Of a stretch of DNA of 56,712 bases, positions 46,060 through 54,968 are shown one piece after another; position 1 is the first letter of the stretch, and every line of letters begins with the position of its first letter. This DNA is from Halioglobus japonicus. Its GTDB lineage: Bacteria; Pseudomonadota; Gammaproteobacteria; Pseudomonadales; Halieaceae. The position numbers were made by a program, and so were the translations under genes. The stretch is taken from assembly GCA_902705825.1 (NCBI GenBank), contig CACSIL010000011.1, forward strand, positions 1 to 56,712, in the 5' to 3' direction. The notes under the pieces were generated by a model. The model was not told where the DNA came from, made no database searches, and worked only from the letters and a program-made list of their open reading frames with translations.

Positions 46060-47118
46060 ATGCAATCTTCCGTGGCAGCGACAACATTGACCCCTTCAAC
46101 TGAAGCAACAGCTGATGAAATTCGCCATGATTGGTCCCGGCAGGAAGTCGAGGCACTTTTTGCGTTGCCGTTCAACGACCTGTTGTTCGCAGCCCACACG
46201 ATGCACCGCAAACATTTTGACCCAAATCAGGTCCAGGTCAGCACATTGCTTTCCATCAAAACCGGTGCCTGCCCAGAAGATTGTGCCTACTGTCCACAGA
46301 GCACCCGGTATGACACAGGGCTGGAAGCCGAAGCCTTGATGGAAATCGAACAGGTACTGGAACAGGCGCGTGCGGCCGTGGCATCGGGGGCTACCCGCTT
46401 CTGCATGGGTGCCGCCTGGCGCTCCCCCAAGCAACGCGATATGCCAAAGGTCGTCGCGATGGTCAAAGGCGTGCGTGAACTGGGCCTGGAAAGCTGTATG
46501 ACGCTCGGCATGTTGAGCCAGGAGCAGGCGCAGGAGTTGTCCGAGGCCGGACTGGATTACTACAACCACAACCTCGACACGTCGCCCGAATTCTATGGCG
46601 ATGTGATTACCACCCGCACCTATCAGGATCGACTGGAAACCCTCGACCATGTGCGAGACGCGGGCATGAAGGTGTGCAGTGGCGGTATCGTGGGCATGGG
46701 CGAGAAACAAACGGATCGGGCTGGCCTGCTGCAACAACTGGCCAACCTGCCACACCACCCGGAGAGCGTTCCTATCAATATGCTGGTGCGGGTGCAGGGT
46801 ACGCCGCTGGAAGAAGAGGCCGATCTGGACCCCTTCGAGTTTATCCGCACTATCGCCGTGGCGCGCATCATGATGCCGGAATCACATGTGCGTTTGTCAG
46901 CGGGCCGCGAGGAAATGAACGAGCAGATGCATGCGCTGGCCTATTTTGCCGGTGCCAACTCGATCTTCTACGGGGAGAAACTGCTTACTACACCGAACCC
47001 GCAGGCCAACTCCGACATGGCGCTGTTTGACCGTCTGGGTATCGAGCCGGAACGCCGACATGTCGAAAAAGCGCCCGCCACACCGAGCCCGCATTTTTAC
47101 GACGCCGCCGCCCAATAG
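46060..47118 (+). CDS. bioB: Biotin synthase
   Basis: BioB is the radical-SAM enzyme that inserts sulfur into dethiobiotin. The radical-SAM cluster cysteines are Cys71, Cys75 and Cys78 in [12 protein letters not shown]. The second-cluster residues and the [13 protein letters not shown] block are present. The length of 352 aa is normal. It is first in bioB-bioF-bioHC-bioD. Confidence 0.97.
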   Translation: MQSSVAATTLTPSTEATADEIRHDWSRQEVEALFALPFNDLLFAAHTMHRKHFDPNQVQVSTLLSIKTGACPEDCAYCPQSTRYDTGLEAEALMEIEQVLEQARAAVASGATRFCMGAAWRSPKQRDMPKVVAMVKGVRELGLESCMTLGMLSQEQAQELSEAGLDYYNHNLDTSPEFYGDVITTRTYQDRLETLDHVRDAGMKVCSGGIVGMGEKQTDRAGLLQQLANLPHHPESVPINMLVRVQGTPLEEEADLDPFEFIRTIAVARIMMPESHVRLSAGREEMNEQMHALAYFAGANSIFYGEKLLTTPNPQANSDMALFDRLGIEPERRHVEKAPATPSPHFYDAAAQ

Positions 47119-47127
47119 GCCACTGCC

Positions 47128-48294
47128 ATGACAGGCTTCGCCGAGCGCTTCGGTGCAGTGTTGAAGCAGCGCCGCGAGCAGGGATTGTATCGCCAGCGCC
47201 TGACGCTGCAATCTGCACAGGGCCCAGTGGTGCGCATCGACGGGCGCGACTACCTCAATTTCTGCAGTAACGATTATCTCGGCCTGGCCGCACACCCGCG
47301 TGTTGTCGAGCGATTTCGCCAGGCGGCCGCCGAATACGGCGTTGGCAGCGGGGCATCTCATCTGGTCTGCGGCCACAGCGCACCGCATCACGAACTGGAG
47401 GAAGCGCTGGCCGAGTTTACCGGTCGCGAGCGCGCACTCCTTTATTCCAGCGGCTATACCGCGAATACCGGCATACTCAGTAGTGTGTTGCAGCGCGGGG
47501 ACTATGTGTTCGAAGACCGGCTCAACCACGCGTCCCTGCTGGATGGTGGACTGCACAGCGGCGCGCGCTTCCAGCGCTTTCCCCACAACGATGTAAGCGC
47601 GCTACAGGCCAAATTGAAAGCCGCCGATGGCCCGCGGCTGGTTGTCGTGGACGGCGTCTTCAGCATGGATGGCGATACCGCACCGCTGCGAGAACTTGCA
47701 GAGCTGTGCAGCGCCGAGGATGCCTGGCTGATGGTGGATGACGCCCACGGCTTTGGTGTGCTCGGGGCGCATGGGATGGGCAGTACTGAAGCGGCGCGAC
47801 TCGCTCCCTCCTCTGTCCCCATACTGATGGCAACGCTGGGTAAGGCGCTGGGTACTGCAGGCGCGTTTGTCGCCGGCAGTGAAGCGCTGATCGAGGGGCT
47901 GATCCAGCAGTCTCGCAACTATATCTACACCACGGCCCTCCCGCCGGCGGTGGCGGCGGCGAGCCTGGAGGCGTTGGCACTGGTGCGGGATGAATCCTGG
48001 CGAAGAGACTATTTGGCCGGGCTGATCCACCGCTTTCGTATTGGCGCGGAGCAGCTGTGTTTGCCGCTGTTGCCCTCTGCCAGCGCCATACAGCCGCTGT
48101 TGGTTGGTGACGCATCCAGAGCCGTCGCGCTGAGCCAAAACCTCCGTGACAACGGTTTTTTGATCAGTGCCATCCGGCCGCCCACGGTTCCCGCAGGCAC
48201 ATCCCGATTGCGCATCACCTTGAGTGCCGCGCACAGCGAAACGCAGGTGGACCAACTGCTCGACCAGTTGGCGGCATGTTGGATGGGGGGCTGA
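47128..48294 (+). CDS. bioF: 8-amino-7-oxononanoate synthase
   Basis: BioF is the PLP-dependent condensing enzyme joining pimeloyl-ACP (or CoA) and alanine. The PLP lysine is Lys239 in [13 protein letters not shown], and [11 protein letters not shown] carries the cofactor Asp. The length of 388 aa is normal. It begins 9 nt after bioB, and the next gene starts directly after its stop. Confidence 0.97.
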   Translation: MTGFAERFGAVLKQRREQGLYRQRLTLQSAQGPVVRIDGRDYLNFCSNDYLGLAAHPRVVERFRQAAAEYGVGSGASHLVCGHSAPHHELEEALAEFTGRERALLYSSGYTANTGILSSVLQRGDYVFEDRLNHASLLDGGLHSGARFQRFPHNDVSALQAKLKAADGPRLVVVDGVFSMDGDTAPLRELAELCSAEDAWLMVDDAHGFGVLGAHGMGSTEAARLAPSSVPILMATLGKALGTAGAFVAGSEALIEGLIQQSRNYIYTTALPPAVAAASLEALALVRDESWRRDYLAGLIHRFRIGAEQLCLPLLPSASAIQPLLVGDASRAVALSQNLRDNGFLISAIRPPTVPAGTSRLRITLSAAHSETQVDQLLDQLAACWMGG

Positions 48295-49881
48295 GTGCCG
48301 TTACATTACGAGTACTTGCCTGCAACCGGTACCCCGCAGCAGGAGTTGGTTCTACTGCACGGCTGGGGCTGTAACCTGGAGGTGTGGCGGCCGCTGCTGG
48401 TACTGCTGCGCCCCTGGGCCAATATCACCGTGCTGGATATTCCCGGCGTCGCGCCGGGTTGCGATGCCACCGCAGGGCCGGACCTTGCCGATCTAATAGC
48501 CAATATTCTGGACAGCTGCCCCGCTCAGGCCGTGTACGTGGGGTGGTCGCTGGGGGGGCTTCTGGCCACAGAACTGGCTCACCAAAATCCCGAGCGGGCA
48601 TCGGCCGTTATCACGCTGTGTAGCAATCCGATGTTTGTCGCGGGACCGGGTTGGCCAGGAATGGACGCGGCGGTATTTGCCGACTTTGCCCATGGCGTGA
48701 AGGAGCACCCGGGAGCCGCGCTGAAGCGTTTTGATACATTACAGGTGACGGGAGCCCGACAGCCGCGAGCGTTGTTGCGCCAGTTGCAGTCGCTGGGCCG
48801 AGGGTCGGCCACCGGTGAGATGCTGGCTGGGCTGGCGTGGCTCCAGGCGCTGGATATGCGTGAAATATTGCCGGTGCTGCAGCAACCGCAACTGCATTTA
48901 CTGGCGGCGGGGGATGCATTGGTGTCGCCGGACGTGGCGCCCTGTATTGCCGCCCTGGCGGCAGAAAAGCCCGTGCCGGTGGAGGTACTTCCGGGCGCTT
49001 GCCATCTTGCCCCCCTGGATATTCCAGAGTTACTGGCGCGCAAGATTCGCGGGTTTCTCGACGCAACCGGTGTCCTGCAGGAGTGCCAGGGCAGGGCGCC
49101 GGATTGGGAGAAAGCGGCGGTGGCGGCTTCATTCAGCCGGGCGGCCAGTGGCTATGACTCCGTGGCACAGCTGCAGCGCAACGTAGGTGAGCACTTACTT
49201 TCATGTCTGGATGAGGCGCCTGATACAGCGGGTACTGTTCTCGATCTCGGCTGCGGTACCGGTTATTTTTGTGCCCCGCTCAGAGCGCGTTATCCGAAGG
49301 CGCAGTATCTGGGTTTGGACCTCGCCTCCGGTATGGTGGATTACGCCCGCAAGCGTTGTGAACCGGGCGGGGAGTGGCTGGTTGCTGACGCCGAGTCCCT
49401 GCCGCTGGCCAGTGAATCCATCGATTTGGTGTTCAGCAGCCTCACCGTGCAGTGGTGCGCGCGGCCCGAACATCTGCTCGCGGAGTTGTCTAGAATTCTG
49501 CGCCCTGGAGGTTTGTGTGTATTCACTTCGCTTGGGCCCGATACCCTGTCTGAACTGCGCGCAGCCTGGGCGACTGTCGATGAGCACCAGCATGTGAATA
49601 CCTTCCTGCCGGGTGCCGATCTTCTGGCAGCGGCAGAGCGCTTACCCGGTACTGTACTGTCGTTGCAGGAACAGATTTACTGCATGGAGTACACCCGAGT
49701 TCGCGATCTACTGGACGAGCTGAAAACACTGGGAGCGCACAATATGAATCGCAGCCGTCCGGCGGGGCTCACTCCGCGGCGCGCGTTGCAGGGGATGTTG
49801 CAGGCGTATGAGACCAAGCGCTCCAACGGTGTGCTGCCAGCTACCTATGAAGTCATTTTCGGAGTATTAAAAAAGTTATGA
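48295..49881 (+). CDS. bioHC: Fused BioH-BioC: pimeloyl-ACP esterase and malonyl-ACP methyltransferase
   Basis: One uninterrupted 528-aa frame joins two biotin enzymes that act at opposite ends of pimelate synthesis. Residues 1 to about 260 are the BioH alpha/beta hydrolase: GWSLGG with Ser85, Asp207 in LLAAGDALVSP and His237 in GACHLAP. From about 270 the BioC methyltransferase begins (VAASFSRAASGYD), with SAM motif DLGCGTG (317-323) and LRPGGLCVF. Both sets of catalytic residues are intact, so both activities are expected. The start is a GTG directly after the bioF stop. As far as I recall, similar fusions exist in relatives such as Saccharophagus and Teredinibacter. Confidence 0.93.
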   Translation: MPLHYEYLPATGTPQQELVLLHGWGCNLEVWRPLLVLLRPWANITVLDIPGVAPGCDATAGPDLADLIANILDSCPAQAVYVGWSLGGLLATELAHQNPERASAVITLCSNPMFVAGPGWPGMDAAVFADFAHGVKEHPGAALKRFDTLQVTGARQPRALLRQLQSLGRGSATGEMLAGLAWLQALDMREILPVLQQPQLHLLAAGDALVSPDVAPCIAALAAEKPVPVEVLPGACHLAPLDIPELLARKIRGFLDATGVLQECQGRAPDWEKAAVAASFSRAASGYDSVAQLQRNVGEHLLSCLDEAPDTAGTVLDLGCGTGYFCAPLRARYPKAQYLGLDLASGMVDYARKRCEPGGEWLVADAESLPLASESIDLVFSSLTVQWCARPEHLLAELSRILRPGGLCVFTSLGPDTLSELRAAWATVDEHQHVNTFLPGADLLAAAERLPGTVLSLQEQIYCMEYTRVRDLLDELKTLGAHNMNRSRPAGLTPRRALQGMLQAYETKRSNGVLPATYEVIFGVLKKL

Positions 49882-50567
49882 GTAAAGCCTGGTTTGTGGC
49901 CGGCACTGATACCGGCGTCGGTAAAACAGCAGTGAGTTGTGGCTTGTTGGCCGCCGCCGCCGAGGCCGGTTTGCGTACTGCTGCCGTTAAACCTGTGGCG
50001 GCAGGTTGCGATGAGAACGGTCAGAATGAAGACGCCCTGTTTCTGCAGGCCGCCATGACGGAGGATCTCGATTACAGCCAGGTAAACCCGGTGGCACTGA
50101 CAGCCGCAATAGCGCCGCATATTGCGGCTGGCCTTGAGGGCAAACGCATGCAGGCCAGCCGGTTGGCCGGCCTGTGCCGCGGTGTGATGTTGGGCGGTGC
50201 GGATTTTGTGCTGATAGAGGGAGCGGGCGGTTGGCGGGTGCCGATCAACCCCCGTGAGACATTGGCGGATTTGGCAGTGGAGCTGCAGTTGGGGGTAATT
50301 CTGGTGGTCGGTATGCGTCTGGGGTGTATCAATCACGCGCTCCTCACGGCGGAGGCAATCCGCCGCGATGGCCTGCAGTTGGCTGGCTGGGTGGCCAACC
50401 AGCCCGGACCTCGCATGCATAACCACAGTGAGAATCTGGAGACATTGCAGCAACTGCTGCCGGCGCCATTATTGGGTGATATCCCCTTTCTTCCCGACTG
50501 GCAGGCCGGTGATTTGTGCCCACATCTGGACATCACCAGCCTGATAACCGGCCCGCGGGACCGCTAA
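49878..50567 (+). CDS. bioD: Dethiobiotin synthase
   Basis: BioD closes the ureido ring of dethiobiotin using ATP and CO2. The P-loop is GTDTGVGKT (residues 9-17), with the KPVAAG and EGAGGWRVPIN substrate-binding blocks. The length of 229 aa is normal. Its ATG overlaps the bioHC stop (ATGA). bioA is not in the window. Confidence 0.96.
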   Translation: MSKAWFVAGTDTGVGKTAVSCGLLAAAAEAGLRTAAVKPVAAGCDENGQNEDALFLQAAMTEDLDYSQVNPVALTAAIAPHIAAGLEGKRMQASRLAGLCRGVMLGGADFVLIEGAGGWRVPINPRETLADLAVELQLGVILVVGMRLGCINHALLTAEAIRRDGLQLAGWVANQPGPRMHNHSENLETLQQLLPAPLLGDIPFLPDWQAGDLCPHLDITSLITGPRDR

Positions 50568-50759
50568 CCGGCACGGATGTTATAACCGGAAACTGCGGTA
50601 TCAGGTCTCAGCCTGCGTAAAAAGATATTTGACATCCGGGCCAAATACCGGAGAATGTGAGCGCTGAACACATGGCTCGGATCGATAACATTGATCGGTT
50701 TCTCCCCGGGCTTCGTATATCCATACACCTGTACACAAGACCTTGCATAGGAGTTGACC

Positions 50760-52553
50760 ATGCCAGACTACAAAGCGCCGGTGCGCGATATTCAATTTGT
50801 TATTAACGAAGTGCTGGAATCTGAGAAGCTTTACCAGACCCTGCCAGGGCTTGAAGAAGCAACCGAAGATTTGATGAACGCTATCGTTGAAGAAGGCGCG
50901 CGTTTTGCAGAGAGTGTGGTTGCCCCACTGAACCGCAGCGGCGATGAAGAGGGCTGCACCTGGAGTGAGGACGGCGTGGCAACACCTGCCGGCTTTAAAG
51001 AGGCCTACCGTCAATACGTGGACAACGGCTGGCCCGCACTGAGTGCCGATGCAAACTACGGCGGCCAGGGCATGCCCAGCCTGCTCGGCATCATCATGAA
51101 TGAAATCGCCGGTACCGCTAACTGGTCCTGGGTGATGTACCCCGGTCTCAGCCACGGCGCTGTGAACACCGTAGAAGCCCACGGCGACGAAGAGCAGAAG
51201 CAAAAATATCTCACCAAGCTGATTTCCGGCGAATGGACCGGCACCATGTGTCTCACCGAGTCACAGTGTGGCTCTGACCTGGGCTTGCTGCGCACCAAGG
51301 CTGAGCCCCAGGCAGACGGTTCTTACGCTATTACCGGCACCAAGATTTTCATCAGCGCCGGTGAGCACGACATGACAGACAATATTGTGCACATCGTGCT
51401 CGCGCGATTGCCGGATGCGCCCGAAGGGACCAAGGGAATTTCACTGTTCATCGTGCCCAAGTTCAACGTCAACGAAGACGGCGGTGTCGGCGAGCGCAAC
51501 GCGGTGCACTGTGCCTCTATCGAGGAGAAGATGGGCATTCACGGCAACGCCACCTGCGTACTCAATTTTGACGGCGCGCGAGGCTTCCTGATCGGGCCTC
51601 CCAACCGCGGCCTGAATGCAATGTTCACCTTTATGAATACTGCCCGTATCGGCACCGCTACACAGGGGCTGGCACACGCGGAACTGTCCTTCCAGGGCGC
51701 ACTGACATACGCCAAAGAGCGTCTCGCCATGCGTTCCCTGACCGGGCCTAAAAACCCCGACGGACCGGCTGATCCCATCATTGTGCACCCCGATGTACGA
51801 CGCATGCTGCTGACGCAGAAAGCCTTCGCCGAAGGCAGTCGCGCCTTCCTGTACTACCTCGCACAACAGGGCGATATTGTTGCTAAAGGTACCGAAGAAC
51901 AAGCCAAAGCGGCCGACGACTTGATGGCGCTGCTGACACCAATCGGCAAGGCGTTTGTCACCGAAGCCGGTTTTGAAGCGGCAAACCTGGGTGTACAGGT
52001 TTACGGCGGTCACGGCTTTATTCGCGAGTGGGGCATGGAACAGATCGTGCGCGACGCGCGTATCGCCATGCTTTACGAGGGCACCACCGGTATACAAGCA
52101 CTCGACCTGGTGGGCCGTAAAGTGCTCGGCAGCGGCGGCAAGTTGCTGATGGGCTTCACCTCAGTGGTCGATGAGTTCTGCAACGCAAACAGCGCTGCAG
52201 AGCACGAGGAGTTTATCAAGCCTCTGCAAGCCCACGTCAAGGAATGGCTCGATCTGTCCATGAAACTGGGCGAGGCCGCAATGGAAAACCCGGACAACGC
52301 CGGGGCCGGAGCCGTCGATTACCTGATGTACAGTGGCTACGTCACGCTGGCCTACTTCTGGGCGAGAATGGCCGTTGTGGCGCAACAGAAAATCGCCGAA
52401 GCCGATGGCGATGTGTCTTTCTACGAGGCTAAAGTGATGACAGCACGCTTCTATTTCGAGCGTCTGCTGCCACGCACTGAGTCTCTGAAAACCACAATGT
52501 TGGCAGGAGCTGACAACCTTATGACCATGCCCGAGGCGCTGTTCCAGCTGTAA
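50760..52553 (+). CDS. Acyl-CoA dehydrogenase (C-terminal extended type)
   Basis: This FAD-dependent dehydrogenase of fatty acid beta-oxidation is about 597 aa, the long type with an extra C-terminal domain. Visible blocks are ANYGGQGMPSLLG, MCLTESQCGSDLG, the FAD-binding TGTKIFISAGEHD, YGGHGFIREWGMEQIVRDARI, and the catalytic Glu in MLYEGTTGIQALDLVGRK. ATG 50760 has AGGAG 7 nt upstream. The frame opens two codons earlier with a TTG. It is a monocistronic unit with its own terminator. Confidence 0.95.
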   Translation: MPDYKAPVRDIQFVINEVLESEKLYQTLPGLEEATEDLMNAIVEEGARFAESVVAPLNRSGDEEGCTWSEDGVATPAGFKEAYRQYVDNGWPALSADANYGGQGMPSLLGIIMNEIAGTANWSWVMYPGLSHGAVNTVEAHGDEEQKQKYLTKLISGEWTGTMCLTESQCGSDLGLLRTKAEPQADGSYAITGTKIFISAGEHDMTDNIVHIVLARLPDAPEGTKGISLFIVPKFNVNEDGGVGERNAVHCASIEEKMGIHGNATCVLNFDGARGFLIGPPNRGLNAMFTFMNTARIGTATQGLAHAELSFQGALTYAKERLAMRSLTGPKNPDGPADPIIVHPDVRRMLLTQKAFAEGSRAFLYYLAQQGDIVAKGTEEQAKAADDLMALLTPIGKAFVTEAGFEAANLGVQVYGGHGFIREWGMEQIVRDARIAMLYEGTTGIQALDLVGRKVLGSGGKLLMGFTSVVDEFCNANSAAEHEEFIKPLQAHVKEWLDLSMKLGEAAMENPDNAGAGAVDYLMYSGYVTLAYFWARMAVVAQQKIAEADGDVSFYEAKVMTARFYFERLLPRTESLKTTMLAGADNLMTMPEALFQL

Positions 52554-52610
52554 GCGTATCTCAGGACTCCCGGAAGCGACTCGTGATGGGGTGACTTTCG
52601 GGTGCGGTAG

Positions 52611-52643
52611 GGGGAGAATGGCGGCTGTCGTTCTCCCCTTTTT
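52611..52643 (+). terminator. Intrinsic terminator of the acyl-CoA dehydrogenase gene
   Basis: GGGGAGAATG and CGTTCTCCCC form a strong stem around GCGGCTGT, followed by TTTTTATTT, about 60 nt past the stop. Confidence 0.9.
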
Positions 52644-52667
52644 ATTTGTGCTGACTCAGTAAATGCT

Positions 52668-52883
52668 ATGACAGAAACAAAACCTGACAAAACGGATCGA
52701 AGCTACAGCAACAGCCTTCATCCCGAGGACCAGAAAAAAGTTGATGAATTCGTGAGCCGCGGCATCAACGCGGTGGAGCGCAAGCCCTTCAGGCCCGGCC
52801 GTCTGCTGATCGTGCTGATTGTTGTGGTGACCTCACTCAGCATTCTCAGCCAGTTCATCGCGCGCTGGGCGGGCATCTACTAG
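52668..52883 (+). CDS. DUF3094 small membrane protein
   Basis: This is a 71-aa protein of the DUF3094 family, seen in Pseudomonas-like gammaproteobacteria. It has a polar N terminus (SNSLHPEDQKKVDEFVSRGINAVERKPFRP) and one C-terminal membrane helix (about residues 47-66). Function is unknown. I see no clear ribosome binding site. Confidence 0.85.
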   Translation: MTETKPDKTDRSYSNSLHPEDQKKVDEFVSRGINAVERKPFRPGRLLIVLIVVVTSLSILSQFIARWAGIY

Positions 52884-52894
52884 CCGCACAGGCA

Positions 52895-52923
52895 TTGGTT
52901 CCACCGTTGGCTTTTGGTATAGT
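52895..52923 (+). promoter_or_regulatory. Promoter of tRNA-Pro
   Basis: TTGGTT (52895-52900) and TATAGT (52918-52923) are 17 bp apart. The GC-rich stretch TGCGCGCGG after the -10 is the discriminator type of stringently controlled stable-RNA promoters. Confidence 0.7.
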
Positions 52924-52939
52924 TGCGCGCGGTAAATAT

Positions 52940-53016
52940 CGGTGTGTGGCGCAGCCTGGTAGCGCACTTCCTTCGGGAGGAAGGGGTCGGAGGTTCAAAT
53001 CCTCTCACACCGACCA
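52940..53016 (+). tRNA. tRNA-Pro (anticodon CGG)
   Basis: The 77-nt cloverleaf has acceptor CGGTGTG/CACACCG, anticodon stem CTTCC/GGAAG with loop TTCGGGA (anticodon CGG, reading CCG), T arm GGAGG-TTCAAAT-CCTCT, discriminator A and an encoded CCA end. Confidence 0.97.
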
Positions 53017-53050
53017 AATACCTTTCCAGCAGCAGTCTAGAATGACCTTG

Positions 53051-53075
53051 AAGCCCTGTATATCAGGGCTTTTTT
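53051..53075 (+). terminator. Intrinsic terminator of tRNA-Pro
   Basis: AAGCCCTG and CAGGGCTT form the stem around TATAT, followed by a T-run, 35 nt past the tRNA. Confidence 0.92.
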
Positions 53076-53114
53076 GTGCCTAACCATTCTTATGGTGTGT
53101 TCTGGTGTGTGCCA

Positions 53115-53141
53115 AATATGCCCCCGCAATGGGGGGTATTT
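53115..53141. repeat. Inverted repeat downstream of tRNA-Pro
   Basis: AAATA..CCCCC pairs with GGGGG..TATTT around a short GCAAT loop, with one unpaired position. It is more stable than needed for a spacer. It may be a second terminator or the foot of a lost element. Confidence 0.5.
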
Positions 53142-53427
53142 CTGGTGGTTCTTTTAGCTGTTCCCCCAAACAGCCCACCGAGTGGGGCCACTGAGCATCG
53201 AGGCGGCGGGCCATGACACTCACAGGATGCTGGGTTGATTATCTGGACCGCATCCTTTTGCGAGAGGGATTTGGCGACACTATTGTTGAATGGCCCCCCG
53301 CCGCTTGTTAACGTTCCCCCCATCCAGGCACTGTAGCAAAAGGGCAGTGGCGTATAACTTGTGCAAATCATGCCCCAAACTTTCGGACATTCACGCCTGA
53401 GAGTCAGGGTACTCGAGGGAACAGTAT

Positions 53428-54801
53428 ATGAGTCGCAAACTGGAGTCGGGGCGCAAGCTGCGGGCAACATCGCAAGTGCTGGTTTTGCTAATGTTGTCTG
53501 CGTTAGTTGCATGCGATGACTCGTCTTCTGGTTCGATTTCCGCTTCGACGTCCCATTCATCAAATCCCCTGGCAACCGATGATCAAGCGCTGCTGGATTC
53601 CCGGCTCGTCGAATTCAGCAATTCACACCCGTTTTCCTCTGAGCGTGAGTACCTGATGTCCACTTATATCAATGGGCATGGAGGCGCTCCTGGAGTCGAA
53701 GCTTTAGCCAGGCTTGACCTTGCCATCGACGAGCTCGTCCACGGGGCAATTGCCATGAGTTTGAATAGTAATCCCCAGCGACCGCGCGTGCACTGGTTGG
53801 GAGCTGGCCCCAGGGACTGGTTCGATTTGAGTGTGCCGGGGTCACGCTGGGCGTTCGATAATCCGGACAACGCCTACCGCACGGTACCGATCAATTCCTC
53901 AGGCACATACGTGATACATGGCCAGCGCACAGGCGATGGCCCTACCGACATGACGTTTTCCCTTATAAATGATCCAGTGACACAAGGTACAGAGGCTTTT
54001 CTGGACGGAAAAACCATTGCTGTGGAGGAAGGCGGTGGTTATCGGGTTACCATCGACGCAGAGCCTGCGGGTGAGCGACCTAACCATATGCAATCCACTG
54101 ACGCGACCAAATTGCTCTTCATCCGCAGCAATCTGGGCGACTGGACTGAAGAGGAGCATGACGAAATTCGCGTCGAGTATCTGGGCCAGCCAGCAGATGA
54201 GCTAACGGACGAAGAGATTGCCGAACGCGCGTCTGAGTTTTTAGTCAAGGCCGGTGCTGTGTACGGTGGAGGACTACTGGGTGTCTTAACCTATGGGCAG
54301 CCGGTAAACGCACTTCCTGCGCCTGGAAAGGCAGCGGCAGCCGGCGCATTGCTCTCGCAGACCAATAGCTTTGGTCACTTCCAGATTCAGGACGACGAAT
54401 GCCTGCTGATCACGCTGGACCCCGGTGGCGCCGAGTATTTTATAGTTCCCGTGACCGACCCGTGGATGGTCGGTATTGACCCGGCGCGCCAGACCAGCCT
54501 GAATCAGAGTCAGGCAGTGCCAGACCGTGATGGCCGCTACACTTTCGTTGTCTCACTAAAAGACCCAGGCGTGCATAACTGGCTCGATGCGGCGGGCCTG
54601 CATGAAGGGACAATGATGGTTCGATGGCAGCGGCTACCAGCAGACGGAGGCACACCTGCTCTGGAAAGCCAAAAGCTGAAGCTTTCTGAACTGGCCTCTG
54701 TGCTACCAGAAGGCACTGTCATGCTGGACGCTGAAGAGCGCGAACAGCAGTTGGCAGAGCGTCGAAAAGCGTATATCAAACGATTCCGGGAACCTGAGTG
54801 A
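53428..54801 (+). CDS. Hypothetical lipoprotein, possibly DUF1214-like
   Basis: This exported lipoprotein has a basic N terminus, a hydrophobic core and lipobox SALVAC (Cys29). Asp30 at position +2 is the E. coli inner-membrane retention signal. The mature part has two beta-rich halves. The second (about residues 335-420, QTSLNQSQAVPDRDGRYTFV..DPGVHNWLDAAG) recalls DUF1214-type domains with a terminal NWL motif, but the match is not firm. The start has GAGGGAAC 6 nt upstream. No neighbour suggests a function. Confidence 0.7.
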   Translation: MSRKLESGRKLRATSQVLVLLMLSALVACDDSSSGSISASTSHSSNPLATDDQALLDSRLVEFSNSHPFSSEREYLMSTYINGHGGAPGVEALARLDLAIDELVHGAIAMSLNSNPQRPRVHWLGAGPRDWFDLSVPGSRWAFDNPDNAYRTVPINSSGTYVIHGQRTGDGPTDMTFSLINDPVTQGTEAFLDGKTIAVEEGGGYRVTIDAEPAGERPNHMQSTDATKLLFIRSNLGDWTEEEHDEIRVEYLGQPADELTDEEIAERASEFLVKAGAVYGGGLLGVLTYGQPVNALPAPGKAAAAGALLSQTNSFGHFQIQDDECLLITLDPGGAEYFIVPVTDPWMVGIDPARQTSLNQSQAVPDRDGRYTFVVSLKDPGVHNWLDAAGLHEGTMMVRWQRLPADGGTPALESQKLKLSELASVLPEGTVMLDAEEREQQLAERRKAYIKRFREPE

Positions 54802-54968
54802 CTGGGTCGGTATGGCGAGCGACTAATTCCGGATAAAATGCAGTAGCTTGTCTATTCGCACCAGTTAGGAAACGCATTTTGAGCAGCAACTTCGAGCTCT
54901 TCACGTAATCTAATCGAACTTGGCCCGCCACTAATAAAACAACCTTTGGCTCATGCTGTGTTCGAAAC

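Larger units (their letters stand above)
53017..53427. other. Spacer after tRNA-Pro without a supported gene
   Basis: This 411-bp region contains the tRNA terminator, a C/G-rich inverted repeat near 53115-53141 and many C-runs. A 161-codon minus-strand frame covers it, but its composition is not protein-like and it runs into the lipoprotein gene. No integrase remnant is recognisable. Confidence 0.6.

Noticed and set aside
46096..46758. 220-codon minus-strand frame
   Set aside because: It is antisense to bioB, whose cluster cysteines are clear.
51441..52097. 218-codon minus-strand frame
   Set aside because: It is antisense to the acyl-CoA dehydrogenase gene.
52940..53141. tRNA-Pro as an attachment site of an integrated element
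   Set aside because: No integrase and no repeat of the tRNA 3' end was found downstream. The tRNA keeps its own terminator.
53090..53575. 161-codon minus-strand frame after tRNA-Pro
   Set aside because: It overlaps the lipoprotein signal peptide, is rich in C/G-run artefacts (GGG, PPP, TTT) and lacks a recognisable domain.
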